NCBI GenBank assembly: GCA_020053735.1
Contig: JAGVMP010000013.1
Span: forward strand, 1 to 64,000
DNA: 64,000 bases
Direction of reading: 5' to 3'
DNA from: Pseudomonadota bacterium
GTDB lineage: Bacteria > Pseudomonadota > Gammaproteobacteria > Burkholderiales > Methylophilaceae
The translations under genes and the position numbers were made by a program. Positions 36,175-47,411 of the stretch are shown here, in pieces; within the stretch, counting starts at the first letter, position 1, and every line of letters starts with the position of its first letter. Under the pieces are notes generated by a model. That model searched no databases. It was not told where the DNA came from and saw nothing but the letters and a program-made list of their open reading frames with translations.

Positions 36175-39100
36175 ATGAAAATGAAGATTAAAGCTAACCC
36201 CCTATTTAAATTAATGCAGCCTAATTTAACAAAGCAGGCACACATGCGAGTCGTGCTCACGGCGTTTATTTGCTGCGCTTTCGGCCACGCGCAGGCTTTG
36301 CCATTTGGCGAGCAAGTGCAAGCGGGTAGTGCGAGCTTTGTGCGGAACGCGCAATCATTAAATATTAATCAAACTAGTCAGAAAGCTATTGTTAATTGGC
36401 AGTCATTCAGCATCGCCAATAATGAAACAGTTAGGCTCAATCAGCCAACTCAGGGGGTTGCACTATTTAGAGTTGTCGGCTCGGATTCTTCTCAAATTTT
36501 TGGTAGTTTAAGCGCTACAGGCAGCTTGTTTTTGAGTAACCCAAATGGCGTGCTGTTTGGGCGAAGTGCGCAGGTAGATGTAGGTAGCTTGGTGGCTACT
36601 ACCATGCGAATTGATAACGATGATTTCTTAGGCAGCCATTATCAATTTAATGCGCAAAGCGACGCATTGGTGAGCAATCAGGGTGTAATTCGTACTGAAG
36701 ATGGCGGCTACATTGCGCTGCTTGGCAACACGGTAGAAAATAGCGGCACGCTGCAAGCCAATAACGGCAGCGTGATATTAGGTTCAGCGCAATCTGCCAT
36801 ACTGGATTTTTATGGTGATGGTTTGGTGCGCGTTAAGTTGAATGGTGATGCAGTTAACGCCGCCATCAAGCAAAGCGGCAATATTAGTGCCGACGGTGGC
36901 GCGGTACAGCTTGCCACCAACGCGCGCACGGCCGCCATCAACATAGATGGCGTTATTCAAGCAAATAGCTTGGTAGAGCGTAATGGTGTGATTCGCTTGG
37001 AAGGCGGAAAAAACGCAAAAGTGAGTGTGACTGGCACGTTAAGCGCAGCAGGCAACGAAACTAGTACAACTGGCGGACGCATTGAGGTGACTGGAGAGCA
37101 GGTTGCGTTATTCAAAGGCGCTAAGTTAGATGCTTCTGGCGATGCGGGAGGCGGCACGGTATTGGTGGGTGGCGACTATCAAGGTAAAAACGCGCAAGTT
37201 TACAATGCCCGAACTACTTACGTGGACAAAGACGCTAGCATCCATGTGGATGCTAAAAGCAATGGCAATGGTGGTAAAGTAATTGTATGGGCAGATGATA
37301 CGACGCGCTTTTACGGCAGCATTTCTGCTAAGGGTGGCGCGCTGTCTGGCAATGGCGGTTTTGTAGAGGTTTCTGGCAAAAAATATTTGGACTACACCGG
37401 AAAAATTGATGTAACCGCTTACCAAGGCATTGGCGGTAAAGTGTTTTTCGACCCGCTTAATATTGTATTAAACTCTAGTACACAGGCCGCACCAAGCAAC
37501 AATGCGAATAGCACACCTGATATTGCGTTTGCCGATGCGCCTGTGGCAGGAACCACCACTATCCAAATTAGTGATATTACTGGCTATTCTGAGGCGTTTT
37601 TTCAGGCTACAAACAATATTACCGTGGCCAGCGCAATTACCATGGCGGCCAATAACAGCATTAAGTTAGAAGCGGGCAACAATCTTACTGTCAGCAGCTC
37701 AGTGATTACTAGCGGCACTGGCGCGGTGACTTTAAAGGCCGATGCGGATAATAGCGGCACGGGCAACTTGGCGATAGGCGCAAATATTACCTCACAAGCG
37801 GGGGGGATTACCCTCGCGGGCGCTACGATTACGCAATCCGCAGGCAATATTGCTGCTACAGGCGCAGCAAATGGCAATGCAGGCAATATTAGTATTACTG
37901 GTACTGGTGCGGTTAATTTAGGTGCTGCAACTATTACAGCCAATGGCGGCACGGCATCCGCAGGCAGTGCAGGTCGCAATGGTGGCGTAATTACTATTTC
38001 TGGCGCTGGGGTTACCACAACAGGCGCAAAAACTGCTAATGGCAGTGCGGGCAGCGGCGCAAGTCAGGCTGGCGGCAATGCGGGTAGCGTGAACATAGCT
38101 AGTACCAACGGCATGAGTGTGGGTGCAATTGCGGCTACTGGCGGCAATGCTGGCACAGGCAATGCCAATGCTGGTAATGCTGGCACAATTGCGCTTACCA
38201 ATAACACCACAGGTAATATTGCGGCGGGTGCACTTACAGCACGTACAGGTGTAGCGATTGGCACAGGGGCTGGCGGTACTGCGGGTAGCATTGCTGTGAC
38301 CAATACTGCAGCAATTGGCAGCTTAAGTACTGGCGCTATCACCACGCAAGGCAATACAAAAGGTAATGGCGGCAATATTACGTTAAGTAGTTTAGGTGCG
38401 CTGGCAGTTTCTGGCGCCGTGACTAGTGCTGGTGGGGCTACTACTACAGGAAATAATGGTCAAAGTGCAGGCAATATTACGATTACGGGAGGCAATACTT
38501 CCGTAACAGGCGCTATCAGTGCTTCTGGTGGTAATGTGGTAGGCATTACGCAAGCCGGTGGTAATGCCGGTACTGTTTCAATCACGGCTACCGGCACGCT
38601 GACTACAGCAGCAATTACTTCGCGTACAGGTAATGCCACAGGCACCGGTGCCGGAGGTACGGCAGGTGGCATTACGCTGAGCGGTACTTCTGTCACCTCA
38701 GGCGCGCTTACTACCACGGGCGGCACTAACGGCAAAGGTGGGGCAGTGAGTGTTAGCTCCACAACCGGTAATCTGGCAACAGGCGCTATTGTGGCATCAG
38801 GTGGCGGGTCTAACGCATCCACCTCCGGCAATGCAGCGGGCAATATCAGTTTAACTTCTGCGGGTAGCTTAAGCACTACGGGTGTGATTTCTACCATTGG
38901 TAGTACTGGTGGTAGCCTAAACCAAGGTGGCGGTAATGCGGCTAATATCACCCTTAACGCCAATACGGGCATTAGTATCACAGGCGCGTTATCTGCCGAT
39001 GGCGGTAATGGTTTTGCAGGCAGCACACTGGCTAGTGCGGGTAATGCTGGTGCTGTGAGCATCACAAATAATAGCAGCGGCAACATTAGTACCGCTACAC

Positions 39101-42100
39101 TAAGCAATATTGCTGGGCAGGCATTTGGTACGGGCGCTGGCGGTACTGCCAGTAGTATTGCAATCACTAACTCTGCAGCAACGGGTAACGTGACCACCAG
39201 CACAATTCGCACCACAGGCGGCACTAACGCGCATGGTGGCAATGTGAGCGTGTTATCACAAGCTAATATTACCACTGGCACGATTACAGCATCGGCAGGT
39301 GCATTGGGCACGGGCTCGGTGAGTGCAGGCCGTAATGCGGGTACGGTAGCATTGACAGCAGGGGGCAATGTCACAGTAAGCACGATTGCTGCAACTGGTG
39401 GAGCAGGATTAGGAGCCAATCAAAATGGTGGCAATGGCGGTACTGTAAACTTGGATGCTGGCAGTGGCTCAACCATTACCTTAACGAATATGACCACTAC
39501 GGGCGGTAATCGCACGGGTACAGGTACAGCGGGCGTTGGCGGCAATATCGCGGTGGCAGATGCGGCATTGCTTTCAGCTAACACCATGATTACTTCAACA
39601 GGCGGTAGCGCCGGGGTTGGCACAGGTGGCGCAGTTACATTTGGTGGCACTGTAAATTCATCTGGTGCCAGTCGCTCGCTTGCCATCAACACCAATAACG
39701 CCACTACATTCACTGGCGCGGTTGGTGAGACTTTAGCCCTAAGCAGCTTAACTACAAATGCAACAGGCAGTACCGTCCTTAATGGTGGCGCGGTGACTAC
39801 CACTGTCGCACAAACTTATAGCGACAATGTGACACTAGGCGCGCCGACCACACTTACGACTACCAATAGTAATGTTACATTTACGGCGGCAAGTAGCGTA
39901 GTAAATGCAGGTGGAAACGCGCTTACTATTGCGGCTGGTACAGGTGCGGTTAGCGCCACTAATGCCGCAAATAATTTTGCTAATTTAGCAATTACCGCAG
40001 GCAGTGCTAATATTCGTGACGCCAATGCTATCGTGCTTGGTGCAACGAACGTATCGGGCAATTACACCTTGCAAACCGCAGGTGCTGTGGCGCAATTGGC
40101 TGCGGTTACGATAGGGGGCACAACGAGTATCACAGCAGGTGCTACAAACGATGTTACGCTAAATAATGCCGCGAATAATTTTAACGCCGTCGCAATTGTG
40201 AGCGGTAGAGATGTAAATTTCGTTGATGCGAATGCATTAACGGTTAACGCGTCATCCGTTAGAATAATGGCCGCGCAAACGTTAAGCAATGATTTGACGC
40301 TCGGCGGCGCAATTACAGCAACTGGCACAGGTTCTGGCACTTCAATTACATTAGCCAGTGCGCAAAATTTTATTAACGCGGGCAACTTTGCTCTAACGCC
40401 AGGTGCTGGTAGCCGTTGGCTGGTTTATTCTACCAACCCTACAGCAGACACGCGTGGCGCAGGCTTGATTACAGCATCTAACTTTAAACAATACAACGCG
40501 GTTTTAGGTGACACTATTTTAGGCACAGGCAATGGTTTTGTTTATAGCGCTGCGCCTACGATCACTGCTAGTTTAAGCGGTACGGCGAGCAAAGTTTATG
40601 ACGGTACAACAACAGCTTCTATTGCTGGCCTGAGTTTAGGTCAATCAGGTGCAATTGATGGTGATACTGTAAATCTATCTGCTTTGACTAGCGCAACTTA
40701 TGATGACAAAAATGCGGGCGCGGGTAAAACCGTGAGTTCAAATGCGCTGAGTATTACAGGCGCTACAAATGGTGGGAAACAAGTATTTGGTTACACCTTA
40801 GCAAGTCCAAATGCTACAGGTAATGTTGGTACCATCACCCAACGTGCGATCACGGTATCTGTGGCTACTGACACTAAAACCTATGATGGTAATACGAGTT
40901 CAGTAGGCGCACCGACGGTGACTTCTGGCTCAATTGTTGCGGGTGATTCTGCCACTTTTAGCCAAACCTTTGATAATAAAAATGCGGGTACAGGTAAAAC
41001 GCTAACTGCTGCTGGCACGGTGGCAGACGGTAATGGTGGTGGTAATTATGCGGTGACTTTTGTAACCGACAACACAGGCGTGATTAATCCGCTTGCGATT
41101 ACTGGCACAATTACTGCCAACAACAAAACTTATGATGCTAACAACAGTGCGGTCATCGCTAGCCGTAACCTCACAGGCGTGATTATTGGCGATACCGTAA
41201 GCTATGCAGGTGGCACAGCCACCTTTGATAATAAAAATGCGGGCACAGGCAAAACGGTGACAGCGACTGGCTTGGGCTTAAGTGGTGCTGATGCAGGCAA
41301 TTACACAGTGAACACGACCACGCTGACGACGGCGGATATTGCCAAAGCTGATATTACGGCTGTTACGGGCATTACTGCCAATAACAAAGTGTATGACGCA
41401 ACGACAGCGGCCAGCCTTAATACTGGCGCCGCTGCATACACGGGCATGATTGGTGGTGACAACCTTACGGTTGCCACGGCCGCAGGCGCTTTTGTTGACC
41501 AAAATGCAGGTGTTGGTAAAACGGTGAATATTAGTGGCATTAGTTTGGGCGGTGCAGATGCAGGCAATTACAACCTCACTGCGACCACAGCCAACACCAC
41601 TGCGGACATTAGCCAACGCGCAATTACTGTGACTGCAACCCCTGGGCAAAGCAAGACTTTTGGCGCTGCTGACCCTTTACCGTTTGCCTTCACGGTTGGT
41701 GGGCTTGGTTTGGTAGGTGCTGATAGCCTTACAGGTGCGCTTGACCGTGTTGCGGGTGAGGTAGTGGGTGGCTACGCGATTAATCAGGGCACATTAGCTG
41801 CGAGCAGTAACTATATTCTTAACTATTTTGGCAATAACTTTAACATTCTCGCTCCCTCAACCACGGGTGGTGGTAATCCACGTAATGCTGCGGGCCTAGT
41901 AGATTTAAATCCTTCGCTAGGTAATTATACTAATCAACAATTATTTGTTTTAAATGTGGGCTTTACCGCTGCTGGCGCTGATTCTGAAGGCAATGCAGCT
42001 TGTGAAGAAAACCCAGAATCTTTAGCAAAAGATAAAGACTTTATCTTAATGTTGAATTATGGCTTAAAATTACCTAAAGGCGTTAATACCAGCTGCGATA

Positions 42101-42108
42101 AAACATAG
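36175..42108 (+). CDS. Large filamentous-haemagglutinin-like exoprotein (TpsA) with YDG/MBG repeats
   Basis: A 1977-residue secreted protein. An extended signal peptide ends after AQA (residue 41). The TPS domain, about 42-180, shows SNPNGVLFGRSAQVDVGSLVA. A Gly/Ala/Thr/Ser-rich beta-helix runs to about 1460 with many GGNAG- and TGAGG-type turns. Four YDG units follow with KVYDGTT, KTYDGNT, KTYDANN and KVYDATT at about 1471, 1565, 1648 and 1735, each with an NAGxGKT element; an MBG-type unit lies at about 1820-1895. The only cysteines I see in the mature part are two near the C-terminus, 31 residues apart. It starts 13 bp after tpsB. Likely a surface adhesin or matrix protein. ATG at 36181 is an alternative start. 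Confidence 0.88.
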   Translation: MKMKIKANPLFKLMQPNLTKQAHMRVVLTAFICCAFGHAQALPFGEQVQAGSASFVRNAQSLNINQTSQKAIVNWQSFSIANNETVRLNQPTQGVALFRVVGSDSSQIFGSLSATGSLFLSNPNGVLFGRSAQVDVGSLVATTMRIDNDDFLGSHYQFNAQSDALVSNQGVIRTEDGGYIALLGNTVENSGTLQANNGSVILGSAQSAILDFYGDGLVRVKLNGDAVNAAIKQSGNISADGGAVQLATNARTAAINIDGVIQANSLVERNGVIRLEGGKNAKVSVTGTLSAAGNETSTTGGRIEVTGEQVALFKGAKLDASGDAGGGTVLVGGDYQGKNAQVYNARTTYVDKDASIHVDAKSNGNGGKVIVWADDTTRFYGSISAKGGALSGNGGFVEVSGKKYLDYTGKIDVTAYQGIGGKVFFDPLNIVLNSSTQAAPSNNANSTPDIAFADAPVAGTTTIQISDITGYSEAFFQATNNITVASAITMAANNSIKLEAGNNLTVSSSVITSGTGAVTLKADADNSGTGNLAIGANITSQAGGITLAGATITQSAGNIAATGAANGNAGNISITGTGAVNLGAATITANGGTASAGSAGRNGGVITISGAGVTTTGAKTANGSAGSGASQAGGNAGSVNIASTNGMSVGAIAATGGNAGTGNANAGNAGTIALTNNTTGNIAAGALTARTGVAIGTGAGGTAGSIAVTNTAAIGSLSTGAITTQGNTKGNGGNITLSSLGALAVSGAVTSAGGATTTGNNGQSAGNITITGGNTSVTGAISASGGNVVGITQAGGNAGTVSITATGTLTTAAITSRTGNATGTGAGGTAGGITLSGTSVTSGALTTTGGTNGKGGAVSVSSTTGNLATGAIVASGGGSNASTSGNAAGNISLTSAGSLSTTGVISTIGSTGGSLNQGGGNAANITLNANTGISITGALSADGGNGFAGSTLASAGNAGAVSITNNSSGNISTATLSNIAGQAFGTGAGGTASSIAITNSAATGNVTTSTIRTTGGTNAHGGNVSVLSQANITTGTITASAGALGTGSVSAGRNAGTVALTAGGNVTVSTIAATGGAGLGANQNGGNGGTVNLDAGSGSTITLTNMTTTGGNRTGTGTAGVGGNIAVADAALLSANTMITSTGGSAGVGTGGAVTFGGTVNSSGASRSLAINTNNATTFTGAVGETLALSSLTTNATGSTVLNGGAVTTTVAQTYSDNVTLGAPTTLTTTNSNVTFTAASSVVNAGGNALTIAAGTGAVSATNAANNFANLAITAGSANIRDANAIVLGATNVSGNYTLQTAGAVAQLAAVTIGGTTSITAGATNDVTLNNAANNFNAVAIVSGRDVNFVDANALTVNASSVRIMAAQTLSNDLTLGGAITATGTGSGTSITLASAQNFINAGNFALTPGAGSRWLVYSTNPTADTRGAGLITASNFKQYNAVLGDTILGTGNGFVYSAAPTITASLSGTASKVYDGTTTASIAGLSLGQSGAIDGDTVNLSALTSATYDDKNAGAGKTVSSNALSITGATNGGKQVFGYTLASPNATGNVGTITQRAITVSVATDTKTYDGNTSSVGAPTVTSGSIVAGDSATFSQTFDNKNAGTGKTLTAAGTVADGNGGGNYAVTFVTDNTGVINPLAITGTITANNKTYDANNSAVIASRNLTGVIIGDTVSYAGGTATFDNKNAGTGKTVTATGLGLSGADAGNYTVNTTTLTTADIAKADITAVTGITANNKVYDATTAASLNTGAAAYTGMIGGDNLTVATAAGAFVDQNAGVGKTVNISGISLGGADAGNYNLTATTANTTADISQRAITVTATPGQSKTFGAADPLPFAFTVGGLGLVGADSLTGALDRVAGEVVGGYAINQGTLAASSNYILNYFGNNFNILAPSTTGGGNPRNAAGLVDLNPSLGNYTNQQLFVLNVGFTAAGADSEGNAACEENPESLAKDKDFILMLNYGLKLPKGVNTSCDKT

Positions 42109-42149
42109 CAATTATGCGAGTTGTCTGCTGGCTTTATTCGTTGAATTAA

Positions 42150-43823
<1,674 letters not shown>

Positions 43824-43827
43824 AAAT

Positions 43828-43849
43828 AAAGCCAGCTTTTGCTGGCTTT
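43828..43849. terminator. Rho-independent terminator, both directions
   Basis: AAAGCCAGC-TTTT-GCTGGCTTT, a perfect 9-bp stem with a tetraloop. It lies between the convergent pgm and EF-hand genes. Confidence 0.85.
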
Positions 43850-43876
43850 ATAAGATTGCCGCTATGTAAGCACGTA

Positions 43877-44350
43877 TTATTTGCTTAACAGGCCTTTCAT
43901 CGCCCACTCTTGTGCATCTAGTTGTTGGTCAGTTGAAGAGTCAAGTTTTGCAAACACTGCGCGATGATGGTTTAAAAATTCATCACGCGTCACTTTTTTG
44001 TCGCCATCAGTGTCCATTAAACGCATCATTTTCATGCTACGCAACTCACGGCTGTAACCGCCTGTTGTCAGATCAAGCTTTGAATTTTTTGTTGGACCAG
44101 CCCATTCATTTGCCTCTAATGAGTCATCGCCATCTTTGTTGAGGGCATCAAAAATACTGTTGTAATAACTGTCTGCTTCAGCCATGGTGACCATGTGGTT
44201 GCCGTCACCATCCAACATTTTCATCATTTCCATTTTTTGTAACTGAGTTGCATAACCACCCGTTGTGAGTGACGTAGCTGCAAACGCTGATGTAGAAAAG
44301 GCTAGTAATAAACTGGTCGCTAGAGTCGCTTTTTTAAGGTTGAATTTCAT
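43877..44350 (-). CDS. Periplasmic EF-hand protein
   Basis: A 157-residue protein with a signal peptide ending STSAFA. Four 12-residue EF loops are visible: DGDGNHMVTMAE, NKDGDDSLEANE, DTDGDKKVTRDE and the weaker DSSTDQQLDAQE. In each pair the loops are only 12 residues apart, shorter than in calmodulin but usual in bacterial periplasmic EF-hand proteins and in lanmodulin. Two similar halves each start with LTTGGY. It should bind calcium or a similar ion. Function unknown; no partner gene next to it. Confidence 0.85.
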   Translation of the reverse strand: MKFNLKKATLATSLLLAFSTSAFAATSLTTGGYATQLQKMEMMKMLDGDGNHMVTMAEADSYYNSIFDALNKDGDDSLEANEWAGPTKNSKLDLTTGGYSRELRSMKMMRLMDTDGDKKVTRDEFLNHHRAVFAKLDSSTDQQLDAQEWAMKGLLSK

Positions 44351-44388
44351 TTTAAATCTCCTAGAAATATAAATTGTAAATAAGTATT

Positions 44389-44425
44389 AAGTTTGCTAGC
44401 TAGCCACCATTGGTCATGCAAACTT
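44389..44425. other. Inverted repeat upstream of the EF-hand gene
   Basis: AAGTTTGC (44389-44396) and GCAAACTT (44418-44425) are perfect arms with a 21-nt loop, 39 bp upstream of the EF-hand gene start. No T-run follows; it could be a regulatory site for that gene or a weak terminator for the neighbour. Confidence 0.35.
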
Positions 44426-44490
44426 GAAATTACTTACAAATATTTTGAGAGGTTTAAAGAAATGCGTTACTACGTAGTTAAAAAATTGTG

Positions 44491-44526
44491 CCTGCAGCCC
44501 TTATGGGTATTGGCTTGCAGGGCAGG
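44491..44526 (+). repeat. REP-like repeat copy
   Basis: CCTGCAGCCC, then TTATGGGTATTGGCTTGCAG, then GGCAGG: the same layout as the copies at 7266 and 52928, with closing stem arms CCTGC and GCAGG. It lies between the EF-hand and retropepsin-like genes. Confidence 0.7.
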
Positions 44527-44543
44527 TGTTTTGAAAGTCACCT

Positions 44544-45023
44544 TTATTGCTCGATTTGTTTAATGGTCATCTCGTTGTTAAACAAGCGCACATCCATGCG
44601 CCCTAAATAACTCATGCCCAACAGTACATCGCCATCTAAACCAGGCGCAATGGTGGCGGCGACATTGTTTGCTTCTACACCACCTACTTTGACAGAGTCT
44701 AGCCGCACCATATAACTCACGGTGTCACCATTTGCTGTCATGGTACGTACTGCTTGTATGCTTCTAAGTTTAAGTTTGTCGGCCACTTTTTGCGAAATGG
44801 CGACGCCTGTGGCACCGGTATCTACCAGCACATTCACTTTCTCATTATTGATCAGCGCTTCAGCACGATAATGACCATCTAAACCGCGTTTAAGAATGAC
44901 AGAATTTGGGTTATCGCCCAACCGCCAAGCCTTGTTAGGGTTTTGAATATTGTCGGCTAAATAATAAACAGCTAATACGAGCGCTACCCAAACAATAGAG
45001 AAAATGATGGTGTTTTTAGACAT
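44544..45023 (-). CDS. Retropepsin-like aspartic protease, TIGR02281 type
   Basis: A 159-residue protein with one N-terminal membrane helix (residues 5-24) and a periplasmic retropepsin-like domain. The catalytic aspartate lies in VNVLVDTGATGVAIS, and DVLLGMSYLGRMDVRL is the conserved end. Such single-domain proteases act as dimers. Substrates in bacteria are mostly unknown. It shares direction with algC-like and DUF3307 genes upstream. Confidence 0.85.
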   Translation of the reverse strand: MSKNTIIFSIVWVALVLAVYYLADNIQNPNKAWRLGDNPNSVILKRGLDGHYRAEALINNEKVNVLVDTGATGVAISQKVADKLKLRSIQAVRTMTANGDTVSYMVRLDSVKVGGVEANNVAATIAPGLDGDVLLGMSYLGRMDVRLFNNEMTIKQIEQ

Positions 45024-45085
45024 GCCTAATTTTAGACTTTCTTGGCTTTCACACTAGTTTGGCTTTTATGCAGGTCAGGTTGAAG

Positions 45086-46525
45086 CTAAAACGGCAATGC
45101 TACATGTGGCGCGGCATCCCAAATCACATCACGAAACTGTGCTTGTATGCGCTTAAGCGCAGCTTCGTTGTCGGCCTCAAAGCGCAATACAATCACCGGC
45201 GTGGTATTGCTTGGGCGTATTAAACCAAAGCCGTCGGGGTACTCAACGCGTAAGCCATCAATGGTGATAATCTCAGTGGCGCCTTCAAAGGTGGCGGTTT
45301 TTTGGAGCTGGGAGATGAGCGTATGCGGCTCGCCTTCTTGCATATTAATGTGCTGCTCTGGCGTGCTGACGCTATCTGGCAACGCATTTAATACTTCAGA
45401 TGGATTGGCAAAACGGCTTAAAATCTCTAGTAAGCGCGCACCTGCATATAAGCCGTCATCGAAACCATACCAGCGCTTTTTACCGTTGGCGTCCTTATCG
45501 TTAAAAAATACGTGACCGCTCATTTCGCCAGCTAGCGCGGCATTACTTTCTTTAATTTTAGCTTTTACTAAAGAATGCCCAGTTTTCCACATAATGGGAT
45601 TGCCGCCCAGCTTGTTTATCCATGGGCTTAGGTTGCGTGTCGATTTCACATCAAAAATAATATTGGCACCTTTGTTTCTTTGCAACACGTCTTCTGCAAA
45701 CAACAATAGTTGGCGATCAGGATAAATGATGTTGCCATCCTTGGTGACCACACCCAATCTGTCGCCATCGCCATCAAACGCCAACCCAATTTCGGCGCGC
45801 GTGGTTTTAACTGCAGCAATTAAGCTGGTCAGGTTTTCTGGCACTGATGGGTCGGGGTGATGGTTAGGAAAATGCCCATCGACCTCACAAAAAAGCTCAT
45901 CCACGCGGCAGCCAATGGCGTTGTAAAGTTGCTTGGCAAACGCGCCCGCTACGCCGTTGCCGCAATCTACCGCTACTTGCATCGGGCGAGTTAGTTTAAT
46001 GTCGGCTTGAATGGCGGCAATATAGCTGGGGGCAACATCATAGTTTCGTTCTAGTCCGTCGCCATAACTATAGCGATTGTACTCAATGCGGTGACGTAAA
46101 CTTTGAATACTTTCATTCGATAAAGTCTCACCAGCCAGCACCATTTTTAAGCCATTGTAATCAGGCGGATTGTGGCTGCCAGTGACCATGACGCCGCAGT
46201 TGTTATTCAGGTGAAACGCCGCAAAATACACCATGGGCGTGGCCACCATGCCCAAGTTCACCACATTGACGCCTGCTTTGCGTATGCCTTGCGACAGCGC
46301 TTCTGCTAATTCGGGGCCGGATAAACGACCATCGTAGCCGATACAAATTTCGCTTTGGCCACGTTGACGCGCCTCAGATCCTAGTGCATGGCCAATCGCT
46401 TCGACAATTTTCGGGGTGAGCGTTTTGCCGACAATACCACGAATATCGTAGGCCTTAAAAATAGCCCTCGGCGCTAGAGGTGATTGTATGGTAATGGGGT
46501 TTAAGTCATTTGCTGTGGGCTGCAT
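45086..46525 (-). CDS. Phosphomannomutase/phosphoglucomutase, AlgC type
   Basis: A 479-residue phosphohexomutase. IFKAYDIRGIVGKTL is the opening, the phosphoserine is in VMVTGSHNPPDYNGLKM, metal binding in AFDGDGDRLGVV, sugar binding in GEMSGHVFF and phosphate binding in RPSNTTPVIVLRFE. It makes mannose 1-phosphate and glucose 1-phosphate for polysaccharide and LPS. It is distinct from the Pgm at 42171, so the window holds two enzymes of this superfamily. It is followed 33 bp upstream by a DUF3307 gene in the same direction. Confidence 0.92.
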   Translation of the reverse strand: MQPTANDLNPITIQSPLAPRAIFKAYDIRGIVGKTLTPKIVEAIGHALGSEARQRGQSEICIGYDGRLSGPELAEALSQGIRKAGVNVVNLGMVATPMVYFAAFHLNNNCGVMVTGSHNPPDYNGLKMVLAGETLSNESIQSLRHRIEYNRYSYGDGLERNYDVAPSYIAAIQADIKLTRPMQVAVDCGNGVAGAFAKQLYNAIGCRVDELFCEVDGHFPNHHPDPSVPENLTSLIAAVKTTRAEIGLAFDGDGDRLGVVTKDGNIIYPDRQLLLFAEDVLQRNKGANIIFDVKSTRNLSPWINKLGGNPIMWKTGHSLVKAKIKESNAALAGEMSGHVFFNDKDANGKKRWYGFDDGLYAGARLLEILSRFANPSEVLNALPDSVSTPEQHINMQEGEPHTLISQLQKTATFEGATEIITIDGLRVEYPDGFGLIRPSNTTPVIVLRFEADNEAALKRIQAQFRDVIWDAAPHVALPF

Positions 46526-46557
46526 AGTTAAGTTTGGTCAGTTAAAGTGGTTGCAAG

Positions 46558-46929
46558 TTAGAATAGTTGTAAGTGAAAAGCAAAGTAAATAATCGCAAAA
46601 TAAGTGATGTGATGCAACAGCTGATCAAAACCCAGCAATATCCAAAAGCGTTCGCTATTATTGGGTTGTAAATCATAGCGCTTACTGATATTCATTTTTG
46701 CCCAGTCAATATGATAATGCACCAGCATATCAATGGCGGCATACAACATACTCAAGCTGCCAATAAATGGCGCTAATACGAGTAATGTGCCTAGCCCATG
46801 TATACCCGCATGCGCAATGCCACCTGGGTGCATATAAGTGCCTTTATTGCGATACATCCACGGATTGGCCTGCAACGGAAAATCGCAAATAAAGTGCTTA
46901 ATAAACAGCAGAAATAGCGCTTCAAACAA
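46558..46929 (-). CDS. DUF3307 family membrane protein
   Basis: A 123-residue membrane protein. FIKHFICDFPLQANPWM near the N-terminus, HAGIHGLGTLL and FDQLLHHITYFAIIYF at the end carry the conserved histidines of DUF3307. Three or four hydrophobic helices are visible. Function unknown. It lies between iscX and the phosphomannomutase gene, in the same direction. Confidence 0.82.
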   Translation of the reverse strand: MFEALFLLFIKHFICDFPLQANPWMYRNKGTYMHPGGIAHAGIHGLGTLLVLAPFIGSLSMLYAAIDMLVHYHIDWAKMNISKRYDLQPNNSERFWILLGFDQLLHHITYFAIIYFAFHLQLF

Positions 46930-46965
46930 GTTTATTGTGCCTTAACTTTCTATTTGGCTTCAACT

Positions 46966-47163
46966 TTACTCATACTCACTGAGCCAAGCCAGTTGAATAG
47001 CTTCTAATATTTTCTCGCCACAATGCTCAGGCGCATCATTAAAGTCTTCTAGCGCCATCACCCACGCCATTAAATCAGTAAAGCGAATCGTGCTAGGGTC
47101 AATATCTGGGTATTTATCGAATAATTCTTCGGCAATACGTTGACTATCAGTCCATTTCATCAT
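46966..47163 (-). CDS. iscX: Fe-S cluster assembly protein IscX
   Basis: A 65-residue acidic protein. MKWTDSQRIAEELFDKYPD, RFTDLMAWVMALEDF and EKILEAIQLAWL align well with E. coli IscX (66 residues), an adaptor that binds the cysteine desulfurase IscS and iron. The ATG at 47163 gives the family length; one at 47172 would add three residues. It is normally at the end of the isc operon; here the isc genes are not next to it. Confidence 0.9.
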   Translation of the reverse strand: MMKWTDSQRIAEELFDKYPDIDPSTIRFTDLMAWVMALEDFNDAPEHCGEKILEAIQLAWLSEYE

Positions 47164-47247
47164 TATGCTCAAATCATTATAAAAATATGATTATAGCGTC
47201 AGCGCTAGCTATATGCTTAATAATAGACGAATGGGCGAAAAAATAGC

Positions 47248-47284
47248 AAAAAAATCCCAGCGTTAGGGTTTAAGCTAAGCTGGG
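47248..47284 (-). terminator. Leftward rho-independent terminator with no leftward gene
   Basis: CCCAGC (47256-47261) plus TTAG pair with CTAA plus GCTGGG (47275-47284). On the minus strand the stem is followed by ATTTTTTT. It would end a leftward transcript, but there is no coding region to its right on that strand before glyA. It may mark a small RNA, or merely insulate glyA from iscX. Confidence 0.6.
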
Positions 47285-47395
47285 CTAATGGGATAAACTT
47301 GGAGATATGAAACTAATTTACTACAAGCAATCGCTGTGCCATAGTTTTATGCAATAAAAAACAACAAGTTAGATTAAATTGTTTTTAAGGTCCGG

Positions 47396-47411
47396 TTGTG
47401 GTGCACCACAA
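47396..47411. promoter_or_regulatory. 16-bp perfect palindrome upstream of glyA
   Basis: TTGTGGTGCACCACAA is fully symmetric and lies 135 bp before the glyA ATG. A second GGTGC box occurs at 47435. It is a good operator candidate for glyA. The rest of the 380-bp gap 47164-47545 shows no gene, apart from the leftward terminator at 47248. Confidence 0.5.

Noticed and set aside
38460-39419. Long open frames on the minus strand inside the exoprotein gene (also at 37602, 38064, 39420, 40062 and 41278)
   Set aside because: They translate to Pro/Val/Ala-rich low-complexity sequence, the mirror of the Gly/Ala/Thr repeats on the other strand. No start signals or family motifs.
37800-39700. DNA tandem repeats as CRISPR or satellite
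   Set aside because: The periodicity belongs to the coding sequence of the beta-helix (Gly-rich turns); there are no exact DNA repeats.
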